NCBI GenBank assembly: GCA_028276215.1
Contig: JAPYWT010000200.1
Span: 1-5,286 of the forward strand
DNA: 5,286 bases
Origin: Thermoflexus sp.
GTDB taxonomy: Bacteria; Chloroflexota; Anaerolineae; B4-G1; DUEL01
Direction: 5' to 3'
Part shown: piece after piece, positions 4,411-5,286 of the stretch
Position numbering within the stretch: the stretch's first letter is position 1
How the letters are laid out: each line of letters opens with the position of its first letter
Position numbers and translations under genes: made by a program
Notes under the pieces: model-generated
Database searches by the model: none
Seen by the model: only the letters and a program-made list of their open reading frames with translations
Told to the model about the DNA's origin: nothing

Positions 4411-5286
4411 TTATTTCCTCCTCCGACTCAGCCACCACGCCCCGGCAACAATCCCCGCCGCCAGGAAGGCCAGGCCCAGGGCCGCCGTCATCACCGTCCG
4501 GGGCTCCATCCCCGGCATCACCACGCCCTCGTAGCCCGCCTCGGCACCGTACTCGGTGAACAACCGCCCCCACTTCGTCTGCAAGGCCGCCTCCACCCGT
4601 TTGCGCCCCACAAAGGGATACCAGTACACATTGTGGTAAAAGTTGGAGGCGAAGTAGGACCAGGGGACCAGCGGCGTGCGGAGGAGCAGTTTCTCAAACG
4701 GCTTGAGGGGGCCGTGGTAGATCATCTTCTGCCCCCGGCTGGCGAAGGTGTCTTCCTGAACGAAGCCCCAGTTCTGGGAGAGCACCCACTCCGGGTCCTC
4801 ACCGACAATCTCTATCTGGCGCGGGTCGCCCACGCCCAGCCCCATTTCGTGCGCGATGCGGATGAAGGGAATGGACAGCGGGTCAAACCCCTGCAGGTGG
4901 GCCGAAATCGCGTCTATGGCGACCTGATCGGCGGAGGCCAGAATGACGTCCTTCTCGTGCCAGCGCATCGCCCTCGGGCCGGGCCCGTCCCCCGCAAAGG
5001 TCCCGTCCATCACCGCGAAGAGCCCGGGGTGGATGTCCTGCTGGATCATCAGCAGGTCCACCAGCGTCTCGTGGATGACGGAGTGGGTCCAGTGCCGTTT
5101 GGTCCCCAGCAGCCCGCCGAAGGCGTTCTTCATCGCGCCGGTGATGGTGCTGAAGACATGAGTCTTCACCGTGGGCAACTGGATGATATTCCGCCCGATG
5201 AGAATCTCCGGGATGTACACCCCCTCCGGATAGACCTGGTCCAGCACCAGAAACGGCCGCCTGGGCTCGTAGCGCACCCAGCGGTA
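4411..5286 (-). CDS. DUF362 domain-containing protein with C-terminal membrane anchor (5' end outside window)
   Basis: The reading frame is open to the window edge (preceding codons read Tyr-Arg-Trp), so the GTG at 5275-5277 is probably internal and the N-terminus is missing. Numbering here counts from that GTG. DUF362 (PF04015) features are clear: IIQLPTVKTH (31-40), TGAMKNAFGGLLG (46-58), RHWTHSVIHE (61-70), AVMDGTFAGDGPGP (88-101) and ILASADQVAIDAI (112-124). The family's biochemical role is poorly defined; some members carry an iron-sulfur ferredoxin domain, but the visible part here has no cysteine at all. Residues 263-283 are a hydrophobic segment ending in RRRK, which predicts a C-terminal membrane anchor. 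An aromatic-rich segment, about 206-223 (YFASNFYHNVYWYPFVG), precedes it. The gene is convergent with the sigma factor gene and so has a separate promoter, upstream of the window. Confidence 0.82.
   Translation of the reverse strand, partial: YRWVRYEPRRPFLVLDQVYPEGVYIPEILIGRNIIQLPTVKTHVFSTITGAMKNAFGGLLGTKRHWTHSVIHETLVDLLMIQQDIHPGLFAVMDGTFAGDGPGPRAMRWHEKDVILASADQVAIDAISAHLQGFDPLSIPFIRIAHEMGLGVGDPRQIEIVGEDPEWVLSQNWGFVQEDTFASRGQKMIYHGPLKPFEKLLLRTPLVPWSYFASNFYHNVYWYPFVGRKRVEAALQTKWGRLFTEYGAEAGYEGVVMPGMEPRTVMTAALGLAFLAAGIVAGAWWLSRRRK

Noticed and set aside
4326..4559. Small plus-strand frame across the G/C runs, and the overlapping minus-strand frame 4133-4573
   Set aside because: Both owe their length to homopolymer glycine/proline codons and overlap the ends of real genes.

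Overview
The window looks like a chromosomal segment of a GC-rich bacterium, most likely a member of the Chloroflexota (Anaerolineae-like). I infer this from the acidic, region-1.1-bearing group 1 sigma factor, the membrane-anchored SDH-type Clp-fold protease, and the style of the intergenic repeats (CACGAAGG/CCTTCGTG tracts and GACGACA heptamers). The taxonomic call rests on recalled family resemblance, not on a search.

Layout. Positions 1-172 hold the end of an intergenic region with a 50-nt imperfect hairpin and a 13-bp sequence motif that recurs at 2955-2967. A tight two-gene plus-strand operon follows. It encodes a membrane-anchored SDH-family serine protease homologue (173-1039) and, one base after its stop codon, a 512-residue protein with about eight membrane segments, a PAS-like domain and a helical C-terminus (1041-2579). 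The ribosome binding site of the second gene lies inside the end of the first, so the two are probably translated together. A short stem with a T4 tail and then a strong 28-nt hairpin close the operon.

Positions 2580-3038 (459 bp) contain no credible gene but are dense in structure. There is a TATAAT promoter-like site, ten tandem 7-bp units holding a perfect 28-bp duplication, a 9-bp tandem repeat, and a 161-bp nested palindrome with imperfect 13-bp terminal inverted repeats. A second promoter-like site sits directly in front of the sigma factor gene, and its -10 region matches the first at 13 of 15 positions.

The principal sigma factor (rpoD/sigA type, 3039-4286) follows. It appears to have a very short 5' leader and no clear Shine-Dalgarno sequence. 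Between it and the convergent last gene is a 7-bp-stem hairpin and then an unusual inverted repeat containing runs of 19 G and 14 C. The last gene, on the minus strand (4411-5286), encodes a DUF362-family protein with a C-terminal membrane segment and an RRRK tail; its 5' end runs off the window.

How the genes relate. The protease and the eight-TM protein are plausibly one membrane-located functional unit, inferred from coupling and shared localisation; nothing in the sequence shows the substrate or signal. The sigma factor has its own promoter and is probably transcribed separately. The DUF362 gene is convergent and probably unrelated. The least explained parts of the window are the 2.6-3.0 kb repeat cluster and the G19/C14 element.
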